The notes under the pieces are model-generated. The model was given only the letters and a program-made list of their open reading frames with translations. It had not been told where the DNA came from and searched no databases. This document shows, one piece after another, positions 17,942 to 25,184 of a DNA stretch of 25,184 bases. Origin of the DNA: CAYLZN01 sp964387935 (GTDB lineage: Bacteria > Acidobacteriota > Vicinamibacteria > Vicinamibacterales > JAFNAJ01); contig CAYLZN010000043.1 of NCBI GenBank assembly GCA_964387935.1, positions 1 to 25,184 of the forward strand, given 5' to 3'. Both the position numbers and the translations under genes were made by a program. The stretch's first letter is position 1. The number at the start of each line of letters is the position of its first letter.

Positions 17942-18454
17942 CTACGCTTCCTTTCGTCTGGCCATGGGACTGCGGACGACTGACACGCGAGTGGCCGGAC
18001 GCCCGACAGCCGTGGACCGCTTGAAGGTCCTGGCGGTTGGCTCCACAGACGACTCGATGTCCGAGAGTTGCGATTCCAGCACGTCGAGGCGTTGCCGCAG
18101 CGTCTCGGTCTCGTCCCGCAGCGCGCGCAGCGGCGGCACGCGGTCCACCGAGGCGTGGATCAGGCGATCGACGCCGGACTGAAGGGACTCCACGCCGGAG
18201 GACACCACCTGCTCGCCCCGGCGGATCAGGTCGTGCAGGAAATCGGCCGAGAACGCCGACGTTCCCCGCTTGCCTTCCTCGAGGATCACCTGCGTGAGCG
18301 TGTGGGCGGTGACATCCTCGGAGGACTGGTTGTCGATCACCTGGATCTGCTGGCCGGCGCGGACCCACTCCGCGATCTCCTCCAGCGAGACGTAGCGGCT
18401 CTCCTCGGTGTCGTACAGCTTGCGGCTGCCATACCGTTTGATGACTCGGATCAC
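17942..18454 (-). CDS. phaR: PHA synthesis regulator, PhaR-like
   Basis: The product has 170 residues from a GTG at 18454, placed six bases after GGAAGGAG. The N-terminal PHB/PHA accumulation regulator DNA-binding domain is unmistakable: VIKRYGSRKLYDTEESRYVS at about 4-23, then WVRAGQQIQVIDNQS and DVTAHTLTQVILEE. The C-terminal half is helical (LRALRDETETLRQRLDVLE, a coiled coil) with a basic tail. PhaR proteins repress phasin and phaR transcription and lose DNA binding when they meet PHA granules. It heads an operon with two phasins and a patatin. A longer frame to 18577 exists, but it would run into the operator region and lacks a ribosome-binding site. No PHA synthase gene is in the window. 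Confidence 0.92.
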   Translation of the reverse strand: MIRVIKRYGSRKLYDTEESRYVSLEEIAEWVRAGQQIQVIDNQSSEDVTAHTLTQVILEEGKRGTSAFSADFLHDLIRRGEQVVSSGVESLQSGVDRLIHASVDRVPPLRALRDETETLRQRLDVLESQLSDIESSVEPTARTFKRSTAVGRPATRVSVVRSPMARRKEA

Positions 18455-18570
18455 GTCGATCTCCTTCCCGGCTGGCGGAGCCTCTCGAGCCCGTGCGCAC
18501 AACGGCGTCCGAACGCTGGGAGTTCCCGGGGCCGGAGGGCGCCAGCCGCACGCCTCCGCTCCGTGACTAT

Positions 18571-18585
18571 GCCGCACTGCGGCAA
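18571..18585. promoter_or_regulatory. Candidate PhaR operator O2, just after the transcription start
   Basis: Plus strand TGCCGC-ACT-GCGGCA, a perfect 6-bp dyad with a 3-nt centre, also preceded by ACTA. It begins exactly 30 bp (about three helical turns) from O1, so both sites would face the same side of the DNA. It would cover roughly +6 to +20. Confidence 0.6.
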
Positions 18586-18596
18586 CATCACGGGAA

Positions 18597-18626
18597 CTAT
18601 ACCGCGGCGCGGCATGGGCTGTCCAG
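18597..18626 (-). promoter_or_regulatory. Sigma70-type promoter of the phaR operon
   Basis: On the minus strand TGGACA (18621-18626) and TATAGT (18597-18602) are separated by 18 nt; each matches the consensus at five of six positions. Transcription should start near 18590, giving a leader of roughly 135 nt before the phaR GTG. It is the only good promoter-like pair in the 246-bp gap 18455-18700. Confidence 0.65.
18601..18615. promoter_or_regulatory. Candidate PhaR operator O1, inside the promoter spacer
   Basis: Plus strand TACCGC-GGC-GCGGCA, an imperfect dyad between the -10 and -35 boxes. It is preceded by ACTA, as is the second site. PhaR proteins of Paracoccus and Rhodobacter bind TGC-rich dyads of CTGC-N3/4-GCAG type, which this resembles loosely. 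Binding here would block RNA polymerase. Confidence 0.55.
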
Positions 18627-18700
18627 CCGACGCGCTCGCTGAGCTAGCCCCGCAGCTCGCCCTCAGGCCATCGCCTGGATCCACACGGCAAAGGCGAGGC

Positions 18701-19987
18701 TCATGAAGTCGCGACGCCCAGGTGACGGGATTCGAAGTCCGAGTAGAGCTCGGTCAGCGACTGCACCCACTGCGCGGTCACCCGCTGCTCGTCGAACTGG
18801 TCTTCGACGGTCCCGCGGGCGTTCGCACCGAGCGTTCGCGCCAGGTCACGATCGTCGAGCAGCCGGGCCAGCTGGGGGGCCAACCCCTGGGGATCGTGCG
18901 GGGCGCACAGGAGGGCGTTGTGACCGTCTCGCAGGTACTCCGCCATGCCCCCGACGCGCGTCGCGACGATGGGACGGGCGGCGGCCATGGCCTCGATGAC
19001 CGACAGCCCGAAGGCTTCGTAGTGCGAGGGCTGCACGAAGAGGTCCGCCGCCGCCAGCAACGGCCTGACGTCGGTCGTGGGACCGTGGAGCACCACCCGT
19101 CCGGGGGGGAATTCAGCGGCCATCGCGCGGACCTCCGCACCCACGTCGAGTGCGTTGCCCGGCATGTCCGGACCGACCACGAGCAGGGTCGCGTCGGCGC
19201 GGTCCAGCGCGCGCCACGCCGCGATCAAGTCGAGAATCCCCTTCTCACGCCCCAGGCGGCCGACGAACGCCACAACCTGGCGATCGGAGGGCAACGACAG
19301 CCTCCGGCGGGCCTCCTGGCGCTCGTCCGGAGTCGGCGGACGGAAGGCCGCGGTGTCCACCGTGTGCGGCAGGTACCAGACCCTCCGGCGGGCGACGCCC
19401 AGGTCCAGCACCTCCTGCTCGAGTTCCCGCGAGATGCAGGCGTAGGCGTCCGCGGCCCCGTAGAGCCTGCGCACCGGCCACTTGACCAGGTCCGACAGGC
19501 GGCCGCCCGCCTGGAGGCCGAGTCTCTTCAACGCGGGATCCCAGTTGGCACACGACAAGACTCCCGGCGTTTCCGCGTCGAAGACCACCGGCGTGCGCAG
19601 CAGGCGGCCCGCTGCAAGGGCCGCGACGCCGATGCCCCGGTAGTCGACACACAGGATCAGGTCGAAGGAGTGTCGCTCACGCAGCAGCGCCACCGCGGCC
19701 CTCGGCACGAGTTTCCACTTCGCGCTGCTCTTGCGCGGACCCTCGGGCGGAATGCGACGCACGGGCACGCCGTCGACGACATCCTCCGCGGGCGTGTCGC
19801 CATGCATGCGCTTGGTGAGGACCCACACGTCGAGGCCGGACGCCACGAGCGATCGCGCGAGTTGTCGGGCGTGCGTTTCGACACCGCCGATCACCGGGTG
19901 GAAATACGTCGTGAGCAGGACGACGCGTGGTGGTCGCAACACCAGTCTCCGCGGCGGACTGTACGTGTTCGAATCGAGAGTCGTCAA
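18701..19987 (-). CDS. GT4-family glycosyltransferase
   Basis: The product has 428 residues and is a GT-B fold retaining glycosyltransferase. The N-domain has TTYFHPVIGGVETHARQL (26-43). The donor-binding half has FVGRLGREKG (241-250; R244, K249) and the EX7E motif EAFGLSVIE (E324-E332), then TRVGGMAEY. It transfers a sugar from a nucleotide-sugar donor to a lipid- or glycan-linked acceptor at the cytoplasmic membrane; the substrate is unknown. The TTG at 19987 overlaps the upstream TGA as TTGA, suggesting coupling to the membrane protein gene. No Shine-Dalgarno is visible, and a GTG about 15 codons in is an alternative start. Confidence 0.92.
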   Translation of the reverse strand: MTTLDSNTYSPPRRLVLRPPRVVLLTTYFHPVIGGVETHARQLARSLVASGLDVWVLTKRMHGDTPAEDVVDGVPVRRIPPEGPRKSSAKWKLVPRAAVALLRERHSFDLILCVDYRGIGVAALAAGRLLRTPVVFDAETPGVLSCANWDPALKRLGLQAGGRLSDLVKWPVRRLYGAADAYACISRELEQEVLDLGVARRRVWYLPHTVDTAAFRPPTPDERQEARRRLSLPSDRQVVAFVGRLGREKGILDLIAAWRALDRADATLLVVGPDMPGNALDVGAEVRAMAAEFPPGRVVLHGPTTDVRPLLAAADLFVQPSHYEAFGLSVIEAMAAARPIVATRVGGMAEYLRDGHNALLCAPHDPQGLAPQLARLLDDRDLARTLGANARGTVEDQFDEQRVTAQWVQSLTELYSDFESRHLGVATS

Positions 19988-21738
19988 GGATTCGAGGATG
20001 ACCGAATACGACTGTCAGACGGGGAGACGGCGAACCGATACAGCCGCCGTGGGGGATCGCGACCGAGTAACTGGAACGCGGGGTGCGACTCGAGCGCCTC
20101 CGCGACCTCGGGGACTCGATCCTCGTGGAGGAGCACGTGTGTCACGCCCAGGCGGCGCAGTTCGGCGAGGGCTCGCTCGTCCGGCAGCGCCCGCATCGCC
20201 TCGACGTGATCGCGATACGACTGCGGCGTGAAGCCGCTGTAGCCATTCACCAGCGGGCGCCAGTGGCGCGTCGAGGCGAACACTGCCGGGGCGTTCAGGT
20301 GCACGGACTCGAGCGGCCACAGGGGTACCTCGATCAACACGCCTTGCGGCTCGGTCGCGAGCAGATCGTAGACGCCGGACACGCCCTCGAAGCGCGTGAA
20401 CTCGTGCCGCGTGAAGGCCTCGACGTTGACCAGCGCAATCGCCATCAGGGCTCCCGGAACGACGCCACGTGCTCGACGCGGCGAGACGGACGCGGCGCGT
20501 CGCAGAGAGGCCAGGCCGAACCCCGCCAGAACGCCGACGGCGAGGATGACGATGGCGCCGAACCGGGCCGGGCCGCGAAGACCCTGGACGACAGGCAGTG
20601 CATGGTAGAGCCACACGTACGGCGGGAAGGCGGGCCCGAACGACAGCGCGCCGCTCACCACGCCCGCCGCCAGCAGCATCCGGGCGCGTCGGTCACGCCA
20701 GGCGACGCCGCGTGCCACCGCCACGAGCGCCAGCGCCACGGGGATCACCCCCGGGAACATGGGATCGGCGCCGGTGTAGAAGCGGTGGCTCCACCACGTG
20801 TAGTGCAAATCGGCCACCGTCGCGAAATATCCCTGCGCCGAGATGGAGAACCGCGCGGCTTCCTCCAGACTGCGTGTGAGCCCCTGCTGCGCGTGCACGC
20901 GGGCGTAGGGCACCAGGAACGGCAGGACCAGCGACGTCGCGGCCGCACCTGCCAGCGCGAGCGCGGCCAGCGTCCGGCGCACCTGCGGTCCCGTGAGCCA
21001 CTCGCGCGCGCGTACCGCGGCTCCCGCGGCAAGCGTGACGACGGTGAACACGAGCAGGTAGCCCGAGCAGAGCATCTGCAGCGCGCTCCACCCGGCAAGC
21101 GACAGGGCGTGGCGCACCCGCGGCCGCTCCAGCACCCGGTCCAGCGCCAGGAGCGCCAGCGGCAGGAATTCCATGTGCATGGCCTGGAGGTGCGGCATCC
21201 GCGACATCGTGTGCGTGTTGAACGCCGCGACCGACCCGGCGAGCAGGCCTGCCAGGGCGTCCCCGGTCCAGCGCCGGACGACGAACGCCGTGGCCCAGCC
21301 CGTGAGCGCCAGGCCTGCCATGAGGACAACGTTGTGCACGAGCACGGGCGACGCCCCGAGCCAGGCGAGCGGGGCGCCCATGAGGCCCTGGACGACGAGG
21401 TGCTCCGAGTAGGCCAGTGTGTCCGGCTCGGGATGGAAGATGTTGGCGTCGAAGAGACGCAGCGGACCCCGCGGGAGCATGTGCGCCACCCACGCGAGGA
21501 TCCACTGGTTGAGGAACGTGTCCGCGTTGTCGTGGCGCGTGTAGGTGCCGGGCGCCGAGGCCATGGGCCACGTGTGGAGCACGGCGAGCGCGACGAAGAG
21601 GATGGCCGTCCAGGCCCCGAGCCCTGAGCCTTGAGCCCCGAGCCCTTCGCCCTGAGCCCCGAGCCTTGAGCCCTGAGCCCGTTCTTCAGTGCGGGCTGGG
21701 CGTGGGCGGCCTGGACTCGGCGAAGTCGACGTACCCAT
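19984..21738 (-). CDS. Polytopic membrane protein, GT-C-like, with repeat-encoded N-terminus
   Basis: The product is about 584 residues if translation begins at ATG 21738, the only ATG that keeps the first membrane helix in frame. Roughly nine to eleven hydrophobic helices are followed by a soluble C-terminal domain of about 170 residues. The first outer loop has YTRHDNADTFLNQW, whose acidic residues resemble the catalytic loop of GT-C (mannosyltransferase/YfhO-like) proteins. It is paired by a TTGA overlap with a GT4 gene, so a role in surface glycan or glycolipid assembly is likely. Residues about 20-42 (AQGSRLG, AQGEGLG, AQGSGLG) are written by the heptanucleotide repeat at 21614-21676. 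The start is uncertain: no Shine-Dalgarno is seen and the ATG lies inside the upstream gene. Confidence 0.8.
   Translation of the reverse strand: MGTSTSPSPGRPRPARTEERAQGSRLGAQGEGLGAQGSGLGAWTAILFVALAVLHTWPMASAPGTYTRHDNADTFLNQWILAWVAHMLPRGPLRLFDANIFHPEPDTLAYSEHLVVQGLMGAPLAWLGASPVLVHNVVLMAGLALTGWATAFVVRRWTGDALAGLLAGSVAAFNTHTMSRMPHLQAMHMEFLPLALLALDRVLERPRVRHALSLAGWSALQMLCSGYLLVFTVVTLAAGAAVRAREWLTGPQVRRTLAALALAGAAATSLVLPFLVPYARVHAQQGLTRSLEEAARFSISAQGYFATVADLHYTWWSHRFYTGADPMFPGVIPVALALVAVARGVAWRDRRARMLLAAGVVSGALSFGPAFPPYVWLYHALPVVQGLRGPARFGAIVILAVGVLAGFGLASLRRAASVSPRRARGVVPGALMAIALVNVEAFTRHEFTRFEGVSGVYDLLATEPQGVLIEVPLWPLESVHLNAPAVFASTRHWRPLVNGYSGFTPQSYRDHVEAMRALPDERALAELRRLGVTHVLLHEDRVPEVAEALESHPAFQLLGRDPPRRLYRFAVSPSDSRIRSSSNP
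21614..21683. repeat. Heptanucleotide tandem repeat, nine units
   Basis: In plus-strand register the units are GCCCCGA, GCCCTGA, GCCTTGA, GCCCCGA, GCCCTTC, GCCCTGA, GCCCCGA, GCCTTGA and GCCCTGA (21614-21676), followed by a degenerate tenth (GCCCGTT). Consensus GCCYYGA. The array lies 9 bp past the stop of the amidohydrolase-CYTH gene and inside the N-terminal coding region of the next gene. Three heptamers make 21 bp, so they encode a seven-residue repeat (LGAQGSG-type). Confidence 0.95.
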
Positions 21739-23674
21739 CGGCGAGCGTGTTGTCGGGACTGGCGCCGAGGTGTCCGAGCAGCTCCTGGATGATCGCCGCC
21801 TTGTCCTCGGCATCGCGCCGCGACCACGTCCTGGACTTCACCTCGAGGAACCAGTCGTCGGAGGCCGGGTCGATGAGCCGATCCAGGTGCACGTAGAACT
21901 CGATGCCCCGGAACGCGACGAGCCAGCGTCGCCGGACTTTCTCGACGTGCCGCTCCTCGCGGGGCGTGAAGTACTCGCGGTAGAACCGCAGCGAGTGTGC
22001 GGCCGGCGCCAGGTAGCGCGACCGGAAGAGCAGGACCTCGCCGAACGCGCCCTCCCGCGACTCGCCCGTGAGCGTGAGCCGGGCGCGGAACCGGATCACC
22101 TCGCCCCTGTCGTCCAGGAACTCGTCCTCGCGGTAGCGCAGCCGTCCCTGCGCCGGGTCGTCGAAGAAGAAGTACGTGTCGAACTGGTGGTAGCGAGCGC
22201 TCTTGAGGACGGTGATCGACTCCTCGTCCAGTCCGGCCTGCACCGTGTCGGGTGAAGGCACACGCGCCTTCACCTGCACCTCGAAGCTCTCCTCTTCGAC
22301 CGCCCCGCCGATGGCCACGAGCTTCTGCAGCACGCTCTCTTCCCGCTGAATCAGGAACGCGTCGATGCGGCGGGCGTAGTCGCGTGCAGCCTCTGCGAGC
22401 GCGGCCTCGTCCACTGTCAGCAGTTGCCGGTTCCGCATGAGCCACCGGCCGTTGCACATGACGTGCACGACGTCGGACGCCTTGGAGGCGTACACCACCT
22501 GCGAGTAGATGGCGTTCGGGTCGCGCGAGAACGACGGGGAATTGTGCAGCGTCGCGACGTCGAGCACGACGAGATCCGCCCGCTTGCCGGGCTCGATCGA
22601 CCCCGTGAGGTCGCCGAGGTGCAGCGCCCGCGCGCCGAGCCGAGTGGCCATGGTCAGCGCGTCTCGGGCCGGCAGCGCCGTCGGGTCGCCGCTCGTGCCC
22701 TTCGCGAGCAGCGCGGCCAGGCGGACCTCCTCGAACATGTCCAGGTCGTTGTTCGATGCGGGTCCGTCGGTGCCGATCCCAACCATGAGGCCGGCTGCGA
22801 GCATGCGCGACACGGGGGCGATGCCCGACCCGAGCTTGAGATTGCTCGTCGGATTGTGCGCCACGCCGGCCCGCGCGTTCTTCAGCGTCCTGATCTCCCC
22901 ATCGTCGACGTGGACGCAGTGGGCGGCGAGCACCCGCGCCTCGAGCAGGCCCTGTTTCTTGATCCAGGGCACGACGGGCATGCCGTGGGCCTTGCGGGAG
23001 TTCTCGACCTCGAGCGCCGTCTCCGACACGTGGGTGAGCAGCGGGACGTCGAACTCGACCGCCAGTTCCGCGCAGGCGGACAGGATCTCGGCCGTGCACG
23101 TGTACGGCGCGTGCGGGGCGGGCGCGGGCACGACGAGCGGGTGGCCCTTCCACTGCTCGATGAACTGCCGGGCCCGCGCGAGCGAGTCCTCGAAGGCGGG
23201 CGCGTCCGGGGCCGGGAACTTGAGCACCGTCTGCCCGCACACGGCCCGCATGCCGGCTGCGTTCACGGCCTCGGCGACCGCCTCCTCGAAGTAGTACATG
23301 TCGGCGAAGCACGTCACACCGGAGCGGATCATCTCCGCGCAGCCGAGTCCGGTCCCGACCTTGACGAAGTCCGGGCTGACGAAGGCCCGCTCGACCGGCA
23401 TCATGTAGCCGAGCAGCCACACGTCCAGGCGGAGGTCGTCCGCCAGCCCGCGCAGCAGGGTCATCGCGGCGTGCGTGTGCGCGTTCACCAGGCCGGGCAT
23501 CACGACGCACCCGCCGCAATCGAGACGTTCCTTCGCCTCGTAGACTGCGGCCTCGTCGCCCACGGCCACGATGTGGTCTCCGTCGATGGCCACGGCCGAG
23601 CCCGGGTGCGCGCGATACGCCTCGTCCATCGTGAGCACGAAGGCGTTCGTGAGCAGCAGGTCACAGGCTGGCAT
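21686..23674 (-). CDS. Amidohydrolase (SAH/MTA-deaminase-like) fused to a CYTH-like domain
   Basis: About 662 residues from ATG 23674 (AAAGGTGA upstream); a GTG at 23683 would add three, and the numbers here use that longer form. Residues 1-440 are an adenosine-type deaminase of the SAH/MTA/5'-deoxyadenosine group: PGLVNAHTHAAM (H69, H71), THVSET (H218, E221), AAHCVH (H255), GTDGPASNND (D306), and an ADLVVLD strand at 369-375. Residues about 465-640 read as a CYTH (class IV adenylate cyclase/triphosphatase) domain: FEVQVKARV (E468, Q470, K472, a variant of ExExK), FDTYFFFD, RLRYRE, a FREYFT linker, EKVRRR, YVHLDRL and DWFLEVK before a final helix LLGHLG. Usual deaminases end at about 440, so the fusion is unusual. 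The junction shows no frame break. Confidence 0.88.
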   Translation of the reverse strand: MPACDLLLTNAFVLTMDEAYRAHPGSAVAIDGDHIVAVGDEAAVYEAKERLDCGGCVVMPGLVNAHTHAAMTLLRGLADDLRLDVWLLGYMMPVERAFVSPDFVKVGTGLGCAEMIRSGVTCFADMYYFEEAVAEAVNAAGMRAVCGQTVLKFPAPDAPAFEDSLARARQFIEQWKGHPLVVPAPAPHAPYTCTAEILSACAELAVEFDVPLLTHVSETALEVENSRKAHGMPVVPWIKKQGLLEARVLAAHCVHVDDGEIRTLKNARAGVAHNPTSNLKLGSGIAPVSRMLAAGLMVGIGTDGPASNNDLDMFEEVRLAALLAKGTSGDPTALPARDALTMATRLGARALHLGDLTGSIEPGKRADLVVLDVATLHNSPSFSRDPNAIYSQVVYASKASDVVHVMCNGRWLMRNRQLLTVDEAALAEAARDYARRIDAFLIQREESVLQKLVAIGGAVEEESFEVQVKARVPSPDTVQAGLDEESITVLKSARYHQFDTYFFFDDPAQGRLRYREDEFLDDRGEVIRFRARLTLTGESREGAFGEVLLFRSRYLAPAAHSLRFYREYFTPREERHVEKVRRRWLVAFRGIEFYVHLDRLIDPASDDWFLEVKSRTWSRRDAEDKAAIIQELLGHLGASPDNTLADGYVDFAESRPPTPSPH

Positions 23675-23760
23675 GGGGGTCACCTTTGGTCGCGTTCGGA
23701 TGAGAGTAGTGCCGCACGCGGGCCGGGCGCAAGTTCGGGGGTTGTGATAAAGGAGGATTC
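23675..23760. promoter_or_regulatory. Divergent intergenic region with a strong ribosome-binding site
   Basis: This 86-bp gap separates the divergent amidohydrolase-CYTH and flavoprotein genes. AAAGGAGG (23749-23756) stands 4 nt before the GTG at 23761 and fixes that start. On the minus strand AAAGGTGA supports the ATG at 23674. No convincing -10/-35 pair was found for either direction. Confidence 0.6.
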
Positions 23761-24486
23761 GTGAGCGCGCCGCCCTCCTCGCTGCCGTCCTTCGCCGCGC
23801 CCGTTCGCGCGGTCGAACGGGTCACGCCTCGCGCGCTGCGTGTCGCCCTCGAATCGCGCGGCGTGCGCTTCACGTTCCGCGCCGGGCAGGCGGTGTGGCT
23901 CGGACGTCTGGACCAGGAGGCGCGCAAGCCTTACTCCATTGGGAGTGCGCCCAGCGACCACCGCGACCACGGGCTGATCGAGTTCCTGGTGGGCCTCGAA
24001 GACGATGGCGGGCCGGGCGGGCACCTGGCTGAGCTCGAACAGGGCACCCTCGTGGAGGTGGCCGGCCCGCTCGGCGGCATCGAGCTGCCCCCGCCCGGCG
24101 ACGCGGGCGAGGTGCTGCTCGTGGCGGGCGGCACGGGAGTGGCGCCGCTGCGGTCGATCTGGCGTGAACTGCTGGCGCAGTCGGCGGCGTCCCCGATCGC
24201 GGTCGTCTACAGCGCCCGGCGGGCCGAGGACTTCGCGTTCGGCGACGAACTGCGCCGCCTCCACGACGAGGGCCGTGCCCGGGTGGCGATGACGATCACG
24301 CGCGACGATCCCTCGTGGCACGGACGCCGGGGACGGGTGAGCGAGGACCTGCTCGCGCGCCATCTGACGCGACCGCGCGAGACGCGCGCGGCGCTGTGCG
24401 GCCCCGCGGCCTTCGTGGCGCGCGTGGCCCACGACCTGACCCACCTGGGGGTCCCGCTGACGCACATTGCGACTGAACGCTGGTAG
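23761..24486 (+). CDS. FNR-like FAD/NAD(P)-binding oxidoreductase
   Basis: The product has 241 residues from GTG 23761. The FAD-binding barrel has the RxYS motif as RKPYS (R56-S59), followed by GGPGGHL and GPLGGIEL. The NAD(P) domain has VAGGTGVAPLRSIWREL (GGTG at 123-126) and LCGPAAFV (CGP at 213-215). The chain ends in ERW, an aromatic end as in ferredoxin-NADP reductases. There is no C-terminal or N-terminal iron-sulphur domain, so it is a lone reductase that would pass electrons to a ferredoxin, flavodoxin or oxygenase partner not identified here. It converges on fabI with no intervening base between the two stop codons. Confidence 0.92.
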   Translation: MSAPPSSLPSFAAPVRAVERVTPRALRVALESRGVRFTFRAGQAVWLGRLDQEARKPYSIGSAPSDHRDHGLIEFLVGLEDDGGPGGHLAELEQGTLVEVAGPLGGIELPPPGDAGEVLLVAGGTGVAPLRSIWRELLAQSAASPIAVVYSARRAEDFAFGDELRRLHDEGRARVAMTITRDDPSWHGRRGRVSEDLLARHLTRPRETRAALCGPAAFVARVAHDLTHLGVPLTHIATERW

Positions 24487-25184
24487 CTACATGCCCATCG
24501 TGCTGTAGCCGCAGTCGACCATCATCACGTCGCCGGTGATGGCACTGCTGGCAGGCCCGAGCAGGAACAGCACGGCCTCGGCCACTTCCGAGGCGTCCAG
24601 GTTGCGCCGCAGCGGCGCGCGGGTGCGCTGGATCTCGAGGATGCTCGAAAAGCCGGACACGCCCGATGCCGCGAGCGTCTTGACGGGCCCTGCGGACACG
24701 GCGTTGACGCGGATGTTCCGGGGTCCGAGATCGCTGGCGAGATAGCGCACCGACGCTTCGAGCGCCGCCTTGGCGACGCCCATCACGTTGTAGTTCGGGA
24801 ACACGCGCTGGCTGCCCAGGTACGTGAGCGTGACGATGCTGCCTCCGCCGCGGCGCGTCATGAGGGGAGCCGCCGCGCGGGCGAGCGTGACCAGCGAATA
24901 CGCGCTGACGTCGAGCGCGACGCGAAACGCCTCCCGCGAGGTGTCGAGGAACGGTGCGGCCAGGGCGTCGCGGGGCGCGAACGCCACGCCGTGCAGGAGC
25001 AGATCGAGGCCGTCACATTCGCGATCGACCGCGCTGAAGAGGCCGGCGACCTGGTCGTCGTCGCCCACGTCGCAGGGCAGCAAGAGCGGCGTCGGATCGA
25101 GCGTGGCCGCCAGTTCCTCGACGTTCTCGCGCAGGCGCTCGTTCTGGTCGGTCAGCACGAGGCGGGCGCCGGCGGCGTGCAGGG
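24487..25184 (-). CDS. fabI: Enoyl-ACP reductase FabI (5' end outside window)
   Basis: The frame is open to the last base (LHAAGARLVLTDQNERLRE), so the N-terminal Rossmann glycine motif lies beyond the window. The visible part matches FabI of type II fatty-acid synthesis: LLPCDVGDD, LLHGVAFAPRD, LTYLGSQRVFPNYNVMGVAK with the Tyr and Lys of the Y-x6-K pair, NIRVNAVSAGPVKTLAASG, and a C-terminal GDVMMVDCGYSTMGM. It reduces the enoyl-ACP double bond with NADH. The flexible loop TLAASGVSGFS is conserved with E. coli FabI. The TAG stop abuts the TAG of the converging flavoprotein gene. Confidence 0.95.
   Translation of the reverse strand, partial: LHAAGARLVLTDQNERLRENVEELAATLDPTPLLLPCDVGDDDQVAGLFSAVDRECDGLDLLLHGVAFAPRDALAAPFLDTSREAFRVALDVSAYSLVTLARAAAPLMTRRGGGSIVTLTYLGSQRVFPNYNVMGVAKAALEASVRYLASDLGPRNIRVNAVSAGPVKTLAASGVSGFSSILEIQRTRAPLRRNLDASEVAEAVLFLLGPASSAITGDVMMVDCGYSTMGM

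Noticed and set aside
18455..18577. N-terminal extension of the PhaR-like protein to 18577
   Set aside because: The extension lacks a ribosome-binding site, adds 41 residues before a conserved N-terminus, and would overlap operator O2. The GTG at 18454 has a strong GGAAGGAG.
21614..21683. Heptamer array as a CRISPR or an origin iteron set
   Set aside because: Units are contiguous without spacers, only 7 bp long, and lie in coding sequence with no cas, rep or dnaA-type neighbours.
20745..23519. A 924-codon minus-strand frame spanning two genes and the heptamer repeat
   Set aside because: It is out of frame with the amidohydrolase-CYTH and membrane protein genes, which both show clear family features; the long frame is a GC effect.

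Overview
The window is very GC-rich, densely coded bacterial DNA. Operons are compact, many genes overlap by 4-14 bases, and GTG or TTG starts are common. It carries no rRNA, tRNA, CRISPR array or transposase gene. GC content, codon use and gene content (PHA regulator and phasins, a selenium-type molybdenum hydroxylase, heptamer and palindromic repeats) suggest a soil or sediment bacterium such as an acidobacterium. That placement is inference, because the window has no taxonomic marker.

Layout. (1) 1-10154 is a purine or N-heterocycle catabolic locus made of two converging operons. The plus-strand operon is ygeY (5' end outside the window), ygeW and carbamate kinase. The minus-strand operon is a molybdenum hydroxylase of the selenium-dependent type, a shortened SsnA-like amidohydrolase, and two fold-type-II PLP enzymes. 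The operons meet at a 76-nt palindrome that writes the same last seven residues (LGSGLYF) and stop codon into both terminal genes. (2) 10323-12074 holds an SRPBCC protein and a membrane-anchored dCache sensor with no output domain. (3) 12362-15726 is a divergent pair: a long aldehyde dehydrogenase, and an HMG-CoA reductase with an added N-terminal domain. (4) 15835-18626 is a PHA granule operon: a PhaR-like regulator, two overlapping phasin genes and a patatin-like hydrolase. A readable sigma70-type promoter carries two matching 15-bp dyads 30 bp apart. (5) 18701-21738 encodes a GT4 glycosyltransferase and a polytopic membrane protein whose N-terminus is made partly from a heptanucleotide repeat. 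(6) 21686-23674 encodes an SAH/MTA-deaminase-like amidohydrolase fused to a CYTH-like domain. (7) 23761-25184 holds an FNR-like flavoprotein converging with fabI (5' end outside the window); their stop codons touch.

How it fits together. The catabolic locus probably hydroxylates and deaminates a purine-like ring, opens it to ureido compounds, splits carbamoyl groups off with YgeW and makes ATP with carbamate kinase. The usual diaminopropionate ammonia-lyase (YgeX) and hydantoinase (HyuA) are not in the window, so the two unassigned PLP enzymes are candidates for the last carbon-releasing steps. The PHA operon looks like an autoregulated set for coating and mobilising granules, with the patatin as candidate depolymerase. 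The observations most worth following up are the palindrome-derived twin C-termini, the amidohydrolase-CYTH fusion, the phaR promoter with paired operators, and the compact SsnA.
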